Origin: an uncultured Peptococcaceae bacterium
Lineage (GTDB): Bacteria; Bacillota; Peptococcia; Peptococcales; Peptococcaceae
Direction: 5' to 3'
Assembly: GCA_902496505.1 (NCBI GenBank)
Contig: CABVBB010000129.1
Location: 1-6,405, forward strand
DNA: 6,405 nucleotides
Positions 5,046-6,405 of the stretch are shown here, piece after piece. Numbering within the stretch: the stretch's first letter is position 1; every line of letters begins with the position of its first letter. Below the pieces are notes generated by a model. The model was not told the origin of the DNA. It was given only the letters and a program-made list of their open reading frames with translations, and searched no databases. Both the position numbers and the translations under genes were made by a program.

Positions 5046-6405
5046 ATGCGTTATCGTTGGACAGGGATCTTGCTGCTGCTGGGCATTTTGCTGACGGGCT
5101 GCGCTGGATCGGGAGAAAGGGTTTCCAGTGGACCGGTACCGGTGACTGATGAGGAGACGCTGGCTTGGCTGTGGGAGGATCATTTATCTGATGCTGTCGG
5201 AACTATCGGCAATGGGGATTTTGCAGCGCCGGAGGAGGTACAGCAGCTTGGGCCGTTCATTTATTATGCGTTGGAGCGGCTGGCTGCGGAAGGGGAACTG
5301 ACCGTCACCGATGATCAGATCACGCTGCCGCCTCTGGCAGATATGCAGGCGCAGCTCAAGCGCTATTTTAACACAGATTTCGACTTGACCACCGAATCCT
5401 ATGCCGCCATATACGATTATCATGCTGGTGATCCCGAGCAAGGCACGCTTTATTTTTCGCCCCACAGGGTGTCGTATGCGGAGAGCCTTAGGGATGACTA
5501 CCGTCTGGGTGAAGTCACCTATGACGAAGCGACCGGCATCTATCAGGCGGCCGTGGAGCATATCGCCAATAGGGAGACGGGCCGGGTGGATCTCACCCGC
5601 GTTTTCACCTTGAAGCAGCGGGATAATGGCGAGCTGTATTTTCTCAGCCACTATTGGCAGTATCCGCCGTTACCAGAAGGCTTAGTGGAACTCACGGGTG
5701 ATTTCACTGAACTGCCTGGGCTGGCAAACAGCCTGGCAAGCTGGCAGCTTCAGCTGTACCCAGACTATACGGCAGGATCCTGGGGAGATCATCTGCTCAT
5801 GGTGGTCAGCGCTTTTACCGGCGAAGAGCACTATCGTGATCTTAGGCTCTTCACTTATTCGCCGGAAGAGGATCGGGTGCTCAGCGAATACACTTTCCGC
5901 GAAACGGCGGAGCACGTTTACAGCGGTCTGCGCCTGCAGGGCGATCGTCTCCTGCTGCGCTTTACGGACGGCTACACTTATCTGGATGGCGAATTGCAGC
6001 CGCTGGGCGATCTGCGGCCGCTGCCGGAAGCCGTACGTTCGGCGGTAGATTGCCATTATGAATGGTCCGGCTGCTACGAGGTGAGCGAGGATGAGCGCAC
6101 TTTTTACTATCTGCGCGAGGCCAAGGAGCTTTGGCGCTATGATACAGTCAGCGAGACGAGTGAACGGCTTTTTGAGCGCGCCAAGCTGGATTTCTCCGGC
6201 AATTACGGTTTATTCGATCTCCAGCTGCTGCCAGGCGGACAGACGCTTGGCATGACGCTGGCTGGCTATGACGGCCCTCTCGGCCCCTACATCGTATCGT
6301 TAGACGCGCCCGCAGACGGCCGGCAGTACCGCCCACACTACGAGGCGCTGACCAATTGGAGCAATAACGGCTGCCCACTGCCCGATGTGGACTACAGCAC
6401 CCTGC
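5046..6405 (+). CDS. Putative lipoprotein of unrecognised family, 3'-truncated by the window edge
   Basis: The frame opens at ATG 5046, with AGGGGGG (5033-5039) 6 nt upstream, and stays open for 453 codons to the window end with no stop. Residues 1-18 form a signal peptide ending in the lipobox LTGC, with C19 as the lipidated cysteine, so the mature protein should be anchored on the outer face of the cytoplasmic membrane or exported further. About 34-205 form an acidic alpha/beta module with segments such as RVFTLKQRDNGELYFLSHYW, seen in shape in other Bacillota lipoproteins. About 215-453 contain recurring short beta-strand-like stretches (HLLMVVSAF, RLLLRFTDGYTYLDG, YYLREAKELWRYD, QTLGMTLAGYDGPLGPYIVSLD), which suggest a beta-propeller or TolB/WD40-like fold. 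I recognise no catalytic motif and cannot assign a family or function. Its coding strand is G-rich in its first part, unlike the C-rich plus strand just upstream. Confidence 0.88.
   Translation, partial: MRYRWTGILLLLGILLTGCAGSGERVSSGPVPVTDEETLAWLWEDHLSDAVGTIGNGDFAAPEEVQQLGPFIYYALERLAAEGELTVTDDQITLPPLADMQAQLKRYFNTDFDLTTESYAAIYDYHAGDPEQGTLYFSPHRVSYAESLRDDYRLGEVTYDEATGIYQAAVEHIANRETGRVDLTRVFTLKQRDNGELYFLSHYWQYPPLPEGLVELTGDFTELPGLANSLASWQLQLYPDYTAGSWGDHLLMVVSAFTGEEHYRDLRLFTYSPEEDRVLSEYTFRETAEHVYSGLRLQGDRLLLRFTDGYTYLDGELQPLGDLRPLPEAVRSAVDCHYEWSGCYEVSEDERTFYYLREAKELWRYDTVSETSERLFERAKLDFSGNYGLFDLQLLPGGQTLGMTLAGYDGPLGPYIVSLDAPADGRQYRPHYEALTNWSNNGCPLPDVDYSTL

Noticed and set aside
4807..5094. A 95-codon plus-strand open frame spanning the carboxypeptidase end and the next gene's start
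   Set aside because: It crosses a strong terminator and a promoter, overlaps two well-supported genes in another frame, and has no ribosome-binding site.

Overview
The window looks like ordinary chromosome from a mid-GC anaerobic Bacillota. A Negativicutes- or Peptococcaceae-like origin is a guess from general protein character, not shown by any marker. Support for Bacillota comes from strong purine-rich Shine-Dalgarno sites, GTG and TTG starts, TGn-extended -10 promoters, U-tailed hairpin terminators, and a lipoprotein with a classic lipobox. No RNA genes, insertion sequences, CRISPR arrays or phage genes were seen.

Layout: (1) 1-744, the 3' four-fifths of a thioredoxin reductase gene (trxB), followed by a 42-codon membrane-peptide gene (769-897) and a strong terminator (911-950). 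(2) 951-1132, an intergenic region with an extended -10 promoter and a leader of about 90 nt. (3) 1133-2986, a membrane-bound Cache-PAS-GGDEF diguanylate cyclase with an intact active site and an intact inhibitory I-site. (4) 2993-3035, a bidirectional terminator shared with the convergent LysR-type regulator gene (3045-3992, minus strand). (5) 3993-4159, the divergent lysR/carboxypeptidase promoter region, holding a near-consensus lysR promoter and a cluster of TTTCC half-sites against the other promoter. (6) 4160-4894, an exported VanY-like zinc D,D-carboxypeptidase, closed by a terminator. (7) 5046 to the window end, a long lipoprotein gene of unrecognised family that runs off the edge; it has no stop codon in the window.

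Most genes appear to be separate transcription units with their own promoter and terminator; only trxB and the small membrane-peptide gene look co-transcribed. Functionally the window covers thiol redox homeostasis, c-di-GMP signalling from an extracytoplasmic sensor, and cell-wall peptide trimming possibly controlled by the divergent LysR regulator. I see no convincing multi-gene novel system. The most interesting items are the small trxB-linked membrane peptide, the structured lysR/vanY control region, the unrecognised lipoprotein, and a sharp change in strand base composition near 5000. Several gene starts were moved on Shine-Dalgarno evidence: to TTG 1133, GTG 3992 (minus) and ATG 4160.
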